From NCBI RefSeq assembly GCF_002860325.1, contig NZ_PKOJ01000003.1:186001-250000 (forward strand): DNA of 64,000 nt. Reading direction: 5' to 3'. Each line of letters begins with the position of its first letter. Within the stretch, counting starts at the first letter, position 1. A program made the position numbers and the translations under genes. Of this stretch, positions 6,842 to 14,367 are shown one piece after another. Source of the stretch: Neptunicoccus cionae (lineage in GTDB: Bacteria; Pseudomonadota; Alphaproteobacteria; Rhodobacterales; Rhodobacteraceae). A model generated the notes under the pieces. The model made no database searches, was not told the DNA's origin, and saw nothing but the letters and a program-made list of their open reading frames with translations.

Positions 6842-9800
6842 TCACCCGACCAGAAGCTCCGCCTGTTGCAGATCGACACTCACCAACTGGCTTACACCAA
6901 GCTCCGCCATTGTGACACCGAACAGACGGTCCATCCGGCTCATGGTGACGGCGTGGTGGGTGATGATCAGGAACCGCGTATCGGTGCGGCGGGTCATTTC
7001 ATCCAGCAGGTCGCAAAAGCGTGTGACGTTCGCATCATCCAGCGGCGCGTCCACCTCGTCCAGCACACAGATCGGCGACGGATTGGCCAGAAACACCGCA
7101 AAGATCAGAGACAGCGCGGTCAGCGTCTGCTCCCCGCCTGACAGCAGGCTCAGGGTGCTCAGCTTTTTACCGGGCGGCTGGCACATAATCTCCAGCCCTG
7201 CCTCCAGTGGATCGTCGCTTTCGACCAGTACCAGATTGGCATCGCCGCCGCCGAACAGATGTTTGAACAACAGGGCAAAGTTGCTGTTCACCTCGTCAAA
7301 GGCGGCCAGAAGCCGTTCGCGCCCTTCCCTGTTCAGGCTGGCAATGCCTGTACGTAGGGTCTTGATCGCCTCTTCCAGATCGGCCTTTTCCGTGACCAGC
7401 GTGTCCCGCTCCTCTGTCACCTCTTTGGCGTCTTCTTCGGCCCGCAGGTTGACCGCACCAAGGGAATCCCGCTGGCGGCGCAGACGGGCCACATCGTTTT
7501 CGATCATCTGCACAGGGGGCATGTCCTCGGGATCAGCCTGCAGGCGTTCCAGAAGTTTTTCCGGCGAGATTTCCAACTCCTCGCGGATACGATCCGCAGC
7601 CGTGTCCACCTGAACGCGGGCTGAATCTGCAACGGCATCGGCGCGGGCGCGGGCTTCACGGGCTTCTGAGGCCGCCCGTTCGGCGTCCCGTTCACCCTGT
7701 TCGGCCTGCCGCAGGTTGGTTTCCGCCACCGACAGCGCGTCAGAGGCGGCTTTTACCCGATTTTCAGCCTTTTCGATTTCGCGGCCCAGTTCTTCGCGCT
7801 TGGCACGGATCTCGTCCGGCGCAGCCGTGGCCTCTTTCAGTTCCTGCTCGGAGGTTTCCTTGCGGCTGGCAAGCTCTGCAATACGGGCCTCTGCGGTTTC
7901 CAGACGATGCCGCCAGCCGCTGACTTCTTGTGTGATCTCCTGACGGCGCTTGATCCGCGCCTCACCGTCGCGACGCTGTTCGTCGTGAATGCTGCGCTTG
8001 GTCAGCATCGTCACCCGTGCAGCCTCAACCGCCACCTTCAGGGCTTCAACGGTTTCCCGCGCAGCATCCAGATCGCCAAGCTCGCGCACGGCGGCTTCGG
8101 CCTCTTTCACAGCAGTGGTAGCGGCCAGTGCCTCTTCTTGCAAACGGGCCAGCGTCTGGGTCAGGGTTTCGACACGCCCTGACAGCATGTCCCGATCCGC
8201 CTCGGCGCGGCTCATGGCGCGGGTGGCGCTGTTGGCGGTTTCATCCGCCACCTTGCGGGCACGGCGGGCTTCCTGATCGGCAGCAATCGTGTCCTGCAAC
8301 GCGGCATGGGCGGTTTCAAACACCTCCCGCGCGTGGGCGGCAGTTTGCGCGGCAGACTGATGGGATTCTCGCAGATCTTCGAGCCTGTTGACTTGTTGCA
8401 ACCGCAAAGCTGCCGCCGTTGGCGCGTCATCGGCACCCGCACGATAACCGTCCCAGCGCCACAAATCACCCTCGACGCTCACCAATCGCTGCCCCGGTTT
8501 CAATGCGCCCTGCAAGGCTGCACCCTGCTCCCGCGGGACAACGCCGGTTTGTGACAGACGGCGCGACAGAACATCAGGCGCAGTCACATAATCGGCCAAA
8601 GGGATCGCCCCTTGCGGCAGCGCAGCAGCAGATTCGTAATCGGGCATCTGCGCCCAACCGGACACACCCGCAGGCCCTACAACCGGCGCTTTCAGATCAT
8701 CCGCCAGCGATGCCCCAAGCGCCGCCTCATAGCCCTTGCGCGCACGAACCTCGTCCAGCAATTGTGCTCCGCCGGACTGGTCCCGTGCGATCACCCGCTC
8801 CAAAGCGCCCACTTCGGCGTTCAGGGCATTTGCCTCCCCTTCAGCTTCCGACAGGGCAGCACGCGCATCGCTGTCACGGGCCTGCTCCTCGGCGCGGCGG
8901 GTTTCAATCTCGCCCAACCGTGTTTCAGCCCGCAAGGCCGCTTCCTGTGCCACGCTGTGGGTTTTGCTGGCTTCGGACAAACGCGCCTCGGCCTGAGCCA
9001 GACCGTCTTTGGCTTTTGTCACTGCCTCGGCAGCGGTTTCAGCCTGCTCCTCCCGTTTCTTCAGGGCGCCGCGCACGTCCTGTAACAATCGGTGTGCAGA
9101 CTGGTGACGGGCCGCAAGACGGGCCACATCTTCGGTGTGCCGGTCCAGATCCGCCTCTTTTTCCTGCATCACAGCCGCGGCAGTCTTGGCCTCGGCCGCT
9201 GCTGTTTCGATCCGCTCTTCCTGCCCTTCAGAGGCTTTAAGCAGCGCCTCCTGTTCCCATTCGAGCCGCTTGATGGTTTCTTCCGCGTCGCGGTTCAGGC
9301 CGGTTTCACGGTCGATATCCTTGCCAAGCTGTTCGATCCGGTTTTGCAGCGTTTCAATCGTGGCCCGCGCACGGCTTTCCTGATCCCCGAGCGCATCACG
9401 CTCTGCGGTCAGCCGTTGCAGGATGGCCCCTGCGACGGTTTCTTCTTCACGCAGGGGCGGCACCTTGCCTTCCAGTTCCTTGCGCAGCGCCGCAGCCTTG
9501 GCCGCACCGCCCTGCCCCGCCGCTGCAAGCTGTGTAGCCTGTTGCAACTGTTCCACCGCTTTGGCCAGTGACAAATCTGCCTCGCGCCAGCGGCGATAGA
9601 GCAGCAGCCCTTCGGACTGTCGCAACTCGTCCAGAATGGCGCGATACCGTGCCGCCTGCCGCGCCTGCCGTGCCAGCGCGTTCAACTGGCTGTCGAGCTG
9701 TTCGATCACATCATCCAGCCGCGCAAGATTGCTTTCCGCGCCGTTGAGCTTCAGCTCGGCCTCGTGGCGGCGTTGGTACAGACCGGAAATCCCTGCGGCC

Positions 9801-10297
9801 TCTTCCAGAACGCGGCGGCGGCTTTTGGGTTTGGCGTTGATCAGTTCGGAAATCTGCCCCTGCCGCACCAGTGCAGGGCTGTGCGCGCCGGTGGAGGCAT
9901 CCGCAAACAGCATCTGCACATCCCGCGCGCGGGCTTCCTTGCCGTTGGTTTTATAGGCCGATCCAGCGTCCCGCGTGATCCGCCGCACCACTTCCAGCGT
10001 GTCCGAATCGTTAAAGGCCGCCGGCGCGAGCCGCTCTTTGTTGTCGAGCGTCAGCATCACTTCGGCAAAATTGCGTGCCGGACGGGAAGCCGCCCCCGCA
10101 AAGATCACATCCTCCATACCGCCACCGCGCATGGCTGTCGGTCGGTTCTCGCCCATGACCCAGCGCAGAGCCTCCAGCAGATTGGATTTGCCACAGCCGT
10201 TCGGCCCAACAACCCCCGTCAGCCCGTCCGAAATGATAAGTTCGGTCGGGTCAACGAAGCTTTTAAAGCCAGTCAGACGGATTTTGGAAAACTGCAA
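6842..10297 (-). CDS. smc: Chromosome segregation ATPase SMC
   Basis: An 1151-residue structural-maintenance-of-chromosomes protein. The N-terminal ATPase half has Walker A GPNGCGKSN at residues 31-39. Long coiled coils rich in E, A, R and Q follow on either side of a hinge at roughly residues 500-650. The C-terminal half carries LSGGEQTLTALSLIFA and Walker B ICVLDEVDAPLDDAN. With ScpA/ScpB it forms the condensin that organises and segregates the chromosome. Length and domain order are normal. It is leftward and stands alone; the 208 bp before it, up to the riboswitch, hold no gene I can support. Many long antisense frames across it are codon-bias shadows. Confidence 0.97.
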   Translation of the reverse strand: MQFSKIRLTGFKSFVDPTELIISDGLTGVVGPNGCGKSNLLEALRWVMGENRPTAMRGGGMEDVIFAGAASRPARNFAEVMLTLDNKERLAPAAFNDSDTLEVVRRITRDAGSAYKTNGKEARARDVQMLFADASTGAHSPALVRQGQISELINAKPKSRRRVLEEAAGISGLYQRRHEAELKLNGAESNLARLDDVIEQLDSQLNALARQARQAARYRAILDELRQSEGLLLYRRWREADLSLAKAVEQLQQATQLAAAGQGGAAKAAALRKELEGKVPPLREEETVAGAILQRLTAERDALGDQESRARATIETLQNRIEQLGKDIDRETGLNRDAEETIKRLEWEQEALLKASEGQEERIETAAAEAKTAAAVMQEKEADLDRHTEDVARLAARHQSAHRLLQDVRGALKKREEQAETAAEAVTKAKDGLAQAEARLSEASKTHSVAQEAALRAETRLGEIETRRAEEQARDSDARAALSEAEGEANALNAEVGALERVIARDQSGGAQLLDEVRARKGYEAALGASLADDLKAPVVGPAGVSGWAQMPDYESAAALPQGAIPLADYVTAPDVLSRRLSQTGVVPREQGAALQGALKPGQRLVSVEGDLWRWDGYRAGADDAPTAAALRLQQVNRLEDLRESHQSAAQTAAHAREVFETAHAALQDTIAADQEARRARKVADETANSATRAMSRAEADRDMLSGRVETLTQTLARLQEEALAATTAVKEAEAAVRELGDLDAARETVEALKVAVEAARVTMLTKRSIHDEQRRDGEARIKRRQEITQEVSGWRHRLETAEARIAELASRKETSEQELKEATAAPDEIRAKREELGREIEKAENRVKAASDALSVAETNLRQAEQGERDAERAASEAREARARADAVADSARVQVDTAADRIREELEISPEKLLERLQADPEDMPPVQMIENDVARLRRQRDSLGAVNLRAEEDAKEVTEERDTLVTEKADLEEAIKTLRTGIASLNREGRERLLAAFDEVNSNFALLFKHLFGGGDANLVLVESDDPLEAGLEIMCQPPGKKLSTLSLLSGGEQTLTALSLIFAVFLANPSPICVLDEVDAPLDDANVTRFCDLLDEMTRRTDTRFLIITHHAVTMSRMDRLFGVTMAELGVSQLVSVDLQQAELLVG

Positions 10298-10505
10298 CGG
10301 GCCAGCCTTGTTGATTCTTTATGAAAAGCCAAAATCTGGAACGGCGGCTTTCGAGTCAACCGCATTCCCCTGCATTTGGCCCCTCGACTGTATTAATCCA
10401 CCATATATCGGCAATGGCTGCCCCTGAAAGTCGTTCGTGCCGCTGCTTTCTCGCGTCCTGTCGCAAAGCGGCTTGACCCGAGCCCCCTTATGCGGGCACA
10501 AAGAA

Positions 10506-10697
10506 CGTGCAAGGTTCCCCACTAAGGCGCGAAGCGTCGGGGATTAATTGGGAATGTGGACAGGGCGGACCGAACTCCGGGGCCCGACGCCACAACCGCC
10601 CCCGCGACTGTGTGCGGAGAGCGATGTGCAGACAGGCCACTGGTTTATCCGGGAAGGCAGCACAATCGTTACGACCCGCGAGTCAGGAGACCAGCCA
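10506..10697 (+). ncRNA. Cobalamin riboswitch
   Basis: The element has the ordered conserved boxes of the B12-sensing aptamer: AAGGTTCC near 10511, GGATTAATTGGGAA at 10540-10553, the CCGCCCCCGCGACTGT core at 10597-10612, GCCACTGG followed by CCGGGAAGGC at 10636-10657, and the B12 box GCGAGTCAGGAGACC at 10678-10692. It ends about 55 nt before the cbtB start, with AAGGAG just upstream of that ATG. Adenosylcobalamin binding normally represses the downstream gene, so cobalt uptake would fall when B12 is sufficient. Boundaries are approximate. Confidence 0.93.
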
Positions 10698-10751
10698 GGC
10701 ACCGGACCTTAACCCATGCTGTCGGGAGTGGCGGCACAAGGAGACCATTAA

Positions 10752-10934
10752 ATGAATACCGAAGCAAAAGTAGCTGTAAAATCCCAAGCCCTCGTTGGCA
10801 GCAACATTCTGGCAATCGCCTTTGCGGCCTTTGTCGGCGTAGGGCTGATCGCAATTGCAGGCCACGTGCAGGCAACAACATTGCATGATGCCGCCCATGA
10901 TGTGCGTCACGCCACCGGCTTTCCCTGCCACTAA
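10752..10934 (+). CDS. cbtB: Cobalt transporter subunit CbtB
   Basis: A 60-residue membrane protein with one transmembrane helix (NILAIAFAAFVGVGLIAIAG). It ends in HDAAHDVRHATGFPCH, the histidine-rich metal-binding tail that defines CbtB. With CbtA it forms a B12-regulated cobalt importer. An AAGGAG ribosome site lies 8 nt before the ATG, and the cobalamin riboswitch directly precedes the gene, which independently supports the call. Confidence 0.93.
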   Translation: MNTEAKVAVKSQALVGSNILAIAFAAFVGVGLIAIAGHVQATTLHDAAHDVRHATGFPCH

Positions 10935-10944
10935 GCGTGCAGCG

Positions 10945-10962
10945 GCGCCGGACCACCGGCGC
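10945..10962 (+). other. Intercistronic hairpin after cbtB
   Basis: A perfect 7-bp stem (GCGCCGG / CCGGCGC) with a 4-nt loop starts 11 nt after the cbtB stop. No T-tract follows. It may protect the short cbtB message or lower readthrough into cbtA. The rest of the 202-nt gap before cbtA shows no gene or recognised RNA motif. Confidence 0.45.
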
Positions 10963-11136
10963 AACTCACAACATCAATCCGACAGGCTAGCCAGCGCGCA
11001 ATTGCGTACTGGCTTTCGGTGTATGCGTCGCGGCGAACCTCTGGTCCTGCGCGTGCTGCCGGTCTGCGGATTCCGGTAACGGCTGCAAGCGGATCATCCC
11101 GAGCGGGACGGTCCCTGTGGCATCTATGGATTTATT

Positions 11137-11814
11137 ATGCTGACCCGTATCCTGACCACGGCGATTTTCGCCGGATTTATCACTGCCTTTCTGGCTGCCC
11201 TGTTGCAATTCCTGCTTGTCCAACCCCTCCTGCTCCATTCCGAACTGTTCGAAAGCGGTGTGATGCAGCATTTCGGCACTTCGGGGGCCGGTACCCCTGC
11301 CCATGCCGAATTGCCGGGCTTTGATCCCCTGCGCGACGGAATGAGCGTCCTGTTCACCGCCGTGATTTACACTGGCTATGCGTTCTTGCTGGTGGCTGGT
11401 ATCGCGCTCGCCAGTGAGCAGGGCCACGAAATCACACCGCGCACAGGTATTCTCTGGGGCATCGCCGGTTTCGTTGCGGTGCAACTGGCCCCTGCCATGG
11501 GCCTCCCCCCCGAACTGCCCGGTGCCGCTGCTGCGGATGTGGCTGCACGGCAGGTCTGGTGGTTTGGCACCGTTGCGGCAACCGCTCTTGGCCTGTGGCT
11601 GGTGGCCTTTGGCAGATCTCCGGTAATCTGGGCGGTGGCACTGCTCTGTCTTGCAGTACCCCATATCATCGGTGCCCCCGAGCCTGATGTCTTTACAGGT
11701 CCGGTGCCCCCAGAAATCGCGGCGCATTTTGCAGCGCGTGCGCTCGGCGTGGGCTTGGCAAGCTGGTCAATCCTTGGCATGCTCGCAGGCTATTTCTGGA
11801 ACAAGGAAGCCTGA
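11137..11814 (+). CDS. cbtA: Cobalt transporter subunit CbtA
   Basis: A 225-residue polytopic membrane protein with about five hydrophobic helices, starting MLTRILTTAIFAGFITAFLA. It contains the loop with QPLLLHSELFES and the conserved GAPEPDVFTGPVPPEIAAHF stretch of the CbtA family. It is the main membrane component of the predicted cobalt importer and follows cbtB on the same strand. The 202-nt spacing to cbtB is wider than usual for this pair, and the ribosome site is weak (GGA about 8 nt upstream). Confidence 0.9.
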   Translation: MLTRILTTAIFAGFITAFLAALLQFLLVQPLLLHSELFESGVMQHFGTSGAGTPAHAELPGFDPLRDGMSVLFTAVIYTGYAFLLVAGIALASEQGHEITPRTGILWGIAGFVAVQLAPAMGLPPELPGAAAADVAARQVWWFGTVAATALGLWLVAFGRSPVIWAVALLCLAVPHIIGAPEPDVFTGPVPPEIAAHFAARALGVGLASWSILGMLAGYFWNKEA

Positions 11815-11817
11815 TCC

Positions 11818-12300
11818 ATGCGCAACCCGATTGCCTTTCTCGTCATCGGCCTGTTCTTTGGAACAGGCATCGGGTTCCTTTGGGCGGCGTCTCAGGGGAT
11901 CACACTGGACGGCCATGACCATGCCACCGGCCACGGAGCCACATCGGGCCATGACCACAGTACAATGCAGGCCCTAAGCGTGGCGGATGACGGCACAGCC
12001 CCGACACTCGGCGCGGTGCTGCATCCCGATTCAGTTTCGGGCTTCAATCTGGAACTGACAACGCAGAATTTCACCTTCACACCGGATGCTGTGAATGCAG
12101 CAGACACCCCCAACACCGGCCATGCCCATATTTACGTGGATGGCGTGAAACTCTCACGGCTTTACGGCCACTGGTTCCACTTGTCCGGGCTGACACCGGG
12201 AGATCATGTGATTGCTGTAGAACTGAACGCAAATTCCCACAGCCCGATTCACGTCAACGGCAAGCCCGTGCGGGTCGAACTGCAAGTGACAGCTCCATGA
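11818..12300 (+). CDS. Membrane-anchored or secreted His-rich protein of the cobalt cluster, function unknown
   Basis: A 160-residue protein with an N-terminal hydrophobic segment (PIAFLVIGLFFGTGIGFLWA), so periplasmic. A histidine-rich stretch follows (GHDHATGHGATSGHDHSTM, about residues 32-50). A beta-rich C-terminal domain contains TGHAHIYVDGVKLSRLYGHW and HVIAVELNANSHSPIHVNG, which adds more His. It starts 3 nt after the cbtA stop, so the two are co-transcribed. The position and His pattern suggest binding or delivery of a divalent metal, probably cobalt, to CbtAB. I do not recognise a named family with certainty; the C-terminal fold reads like a small cupredoxin-like or Ig-like domain. 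Confidence 0.75.
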   Translation: MRNPIAFLVIGLFFGTGIGFLWAASQGITLDGHDHATGHGATSGHDHSTMQALSVADDGTAPTLGAVLHPDSVSGFNLELTTQNFTFTPDAVNAADTPNTGHAHIYVDGVKLSRLYGHWFHLSGLTPGDHVIAVELNANSHSPIHVNGKPVRVELQVTAP

Positions 12301-12334
12301 GCCTGCTAGCACAACAGGACGATCGGGGCGGGTC

Positions 12335-12685
12335 CTATGCGGGTATCCGCCCGACAAGACAGAACCGCAACCGGCCTGCGGGCCGCGCATCTTCGATCCA
12401 GCCATCACCGGATTGCGCATACAAGCGCGCAAAAGCCGCGATATCGCTGCGATCCGCAACCGGATCAACACCTGCAAACAGATACGCGGCCTTGCCTTCT
12501 GCCCTGAACGACAGGCTCTGCGGTCTGGCACAGGAGGACAGGCATTCATGGGTTTCTACCGAAAAATCCTGCAACACAGGGTCGGCTGCAAAACTGTCTT
12601 GCAGCGCCTCGGCCAGATCCGGACCACGAAAATCCTCGTCGCCCTTGTTCCGGCATGTAGAGCAAACGATCACCCTATGGCGCAC
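12335..12685 (-). CDS. DUF1636 family metal-binding protein (thioredoxin-like ferredoxin type)
   Basis: A 116-residue protein from a GTG at 12685, where GGGAGA lies a few bases upstream; a longer in-frame ATG at 12736 has no ribosome site. It begins VRHRVIVCSTCRNKG and later has HECLSSCARPQSL, giving a CxxC pair plus Cx3C as in thioredoxin-like 2Fe-2S ferredoxins. DUF1636 proteins recur beside cobalamin and cobW genes in alphaproteobacteria, which matches this position. It is transcribed against the surrounding genes and is divergent from cobW. Its biochemical role is unknown. Confidence 0.75.
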   Translation of the reverse strand: MRHRVIVCSTCRNKGDEDFRGPDLAEALQDSFAADPVLQDFSVETHECLSSCARPQSLSFRAEGKAAYLFAGVDPVADRSDIAAFARLYAQSGDGWIEDARPAGRLRFCLVGRIPA

Positions 12686-12760
12686 AGCACTCTCCCGCGT
12701 TAGACCCGTTATGACGTCGCATAGCGCAAACCCCATTCACCAACAACAACGGATCATTCC

Positions 12761-13846
12761 ATGCCCGCTAAAATCCCCGCCACAGTCGTCACAGGTTTTC
12801 TGGGCGCAGGCAAAACAACCCTTATCCGCCACATGCTGCAAAACGCCAATGGCAAACGCATCGCGCTGATCATCAACGAATTTGGCGATCTCGGCGTGGA
12901 CGGAGATATCCTCAAAGGGTGCGGCGACGAAACCTGCACCGAGGACGATGTGATGGAACTCTCCAACGGCTGTATTTGCTGCACCGTGGCCGATGATTTC
13001 ATCCCCACGATGGAAAAGCTGCTGGACCGTGAAAACGCCCCCGACCATATCGTGATCGAAACCTCCGGCCTTGCCCTGCCCCAACCACTGGTCCGCGCCT
13101 TTAACTGGCCGGAAATCCGCACACGTGTGACGGTTGACGGTGTCGTGACTGTGGTCGACGGCAAAGCCGTAACCGAAGGCCGTTTCGCCCATAACGTGGC
13201 GGCGGTGGATGCGCAGCGCGCAATGGATGAAAACCTCGATCACGAAACCCCACTGTCCGAACTGTTCGAAGACCAGATCGCCTGCGCCGATATGATCGTT
13301 GTGAATAAATCCGACCTGCTGTCAGATGATGAATCTGCAAACCTTGTGGCCAAACTGAAAGCCGATAGTCGCGATGGTGTGCAGGTGGTCAAAGCCTCCA
13401 TGGGTGCGCTGCCCGTTGACGTGCTGCTCGGTCAGGGGATTGGCGCAGAGGACGACCTCGACGCCCGCCACGAAATCCACCACCATCACCATCATGATGA
13501 AGACGACGACCACCATGACGACGACGATCACCACCACGATCATGAGCACAGTCACGGGCATGACGAATTTGAATCCTTTGTGGTCGAGCGCGCCGAAATC
13601 ACCGACCCCACCGCCTTTGCCGAGCAGGTTGCAGATGTGATCCGACAGCACGACATCCTGCGTCTGAAAGGGTTTGCAGCTGTGTCGGGCAAGCCGATGC
13701 GCCTGACCCTTCAGGCGGTTGGCCCCCGTGTGGACACATACTTCGACCGCCCTTTCACAGCCGGCGAAACCCGCGCAACCCGCCTTGTGGTCATCGGTGA
13801 ATCCGGGCTCGATCAGGCGGCTATAACGAAAGCCCTCAACGCATGA
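12761..13846 (+). CDS. cobW: CobW, G3E GTPase metallochaperone
   Basis: A 361-residue COG0523 GTPase. Walker A is GFLGAGKTT at residues 12-20, the metal site is GCICC (C71, C73, C74), and NKSD gives the guanine specificity motif. A histidine/aspartate-rich insert at about residues 240-270 carries 20 or more His and separates the GTPase domain from the CobW C-terminal domain. CobW is required for cobalamin synthesis and is thought to hand cobalt to the CobNST chelatase; cobN lies two genes downstream. The ATG follows 75 bp of sequence shared with the divergent DUF1636 gene. Confidence 0.93.
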   Translation: MPAKIPATVVTGFLGAGKTTLIRHMLQNANGKRIALIINEFGDLGVDGDILKGCGDETCTEDDVMELSNGCICCTVADDFIPTMEKLLDRENAPDHIVIETSGLALPQPLVRAFNWPEIRTRVTVDGVVTVVDGKAVTEGRFAHNVAAVDAQRAMDENLDHETPLSELFEDQIACADMIVVNKSDLLSDDESANLVAKLKADSRDGVQVVKASMGALPVDVLLGQGIGAEDDLDARHEIHHHHHHDEDDDHHDDDDHHHDHEHSHGHDEFESFVVERAEITDPTAFAEQVADVIRQHDILRLKGFAAVSGKPMRLTLQAVGPRVDTYFDRPFTAGETRATRLVVIGESGLDQAAITKALNA

Positions 13847-14295
13847 GCCTCTCCGTTCAAAAAGGCGATCCCCGCAGCCCTGAAGCAACCCGTTTGCTTC
13901 AGGCCAGCCACGCATTGATGAACGAACTCTTCCCCGCCGAGAGCTGCCACTATCTGGAAATTGAAGATCTCTGCACACCGGAAATCACCTTTCTGGTGGT
14001 CAAGGACGGCACTGAAACGATCGGCTGCGGCGCTCTGGCAAACAAGGGAGAATACGGCGAACTCAAGTCCATGTTCACCACTCCGGAGGCCCGGGGCAAA
14101 GGCGCCGCCGATGCGCTGATCACCGAACTTGTCAAAATCGCGCAAGAACAGAACCTGCCGATGGTCCGGCTTGAAACCGGCGATAAACTGACCGCTGCCC
14201 ACAAGCTTTACCAGAAACACGGCTTCACATTCCGCGGCCCTTTTGGCGATTACCCCGAGCACCCGGCCAGCCTCTTCATGGAACGCACACTCTAA
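13843..14295 (+). CDS. GNAT family N-acetyltransferase
   Basis: A 150-residue acetyl-CoA-dependent transferase. It has the GNAT core: beta strand GELKSMFTTPEARGKGAADALI with the Q/R-x-x-G-x-G/A acetyl-CoA loop (ARGKGA), then RLETGDKLTAAHKLYQKHGF. The layout matches the YsnE-like subgroup. Its ATG overlaps the cobW stop (ATGA), so it is translated with cobW and lies between cobW and cobN. Substrate unknown. A B12-related role is only suggested by position. Confidence 0.85.
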   Translation: MSLSVQKGDPRSPEATRLLQASHALMNELFPAESCHYLEIEDLCTPEITFLVVKDGTETIGCGALANKGEYGELKSMFTTPEARGKGAADALITELVKIAQEQNLPMVRLETGDKLTAAHKLYQKHGFTFRGPFGDYPEHPASLFMERTL

Positions 14296-14306
14296 GCGCC
14301 CCGCCC

Positions 14307-14329
14307 GCTTCAATGTTCCACAAATACTC
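14307..14329 (+). repeat. Intergenic repeat family, copy 1
   Basis: GCTTCAATGTTCC, two variable bases, then AAATACTC, starting 11 nt after the GNAT stop codon. Three other copies occur in the window in the same position relative to a plus-strand stop codon. Confidence 0.7.
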
Positions 14330-14367
14330 AAATCCGGCCCCCGCGCCCAACACAGGCCCTGCCCGAC

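Noticed and set aside
8419-9240. 273-codon frame opposite smc
   Set aside because: Pro/Arg-rich shadow of the coiled-coil region of SMC.
10319-10522. 67-codon minus-strand frame upstream of smc
   Set aside because: No ribosome site or domain, and it runs into the riboswitch on the opposite strand.
13483-13563. Repeat-like CACCAT/GACGAC tract
   Set aside because: Not a CRISPR or tandem DNA repeat; it is the in-frame His/Asp insert of CobW.
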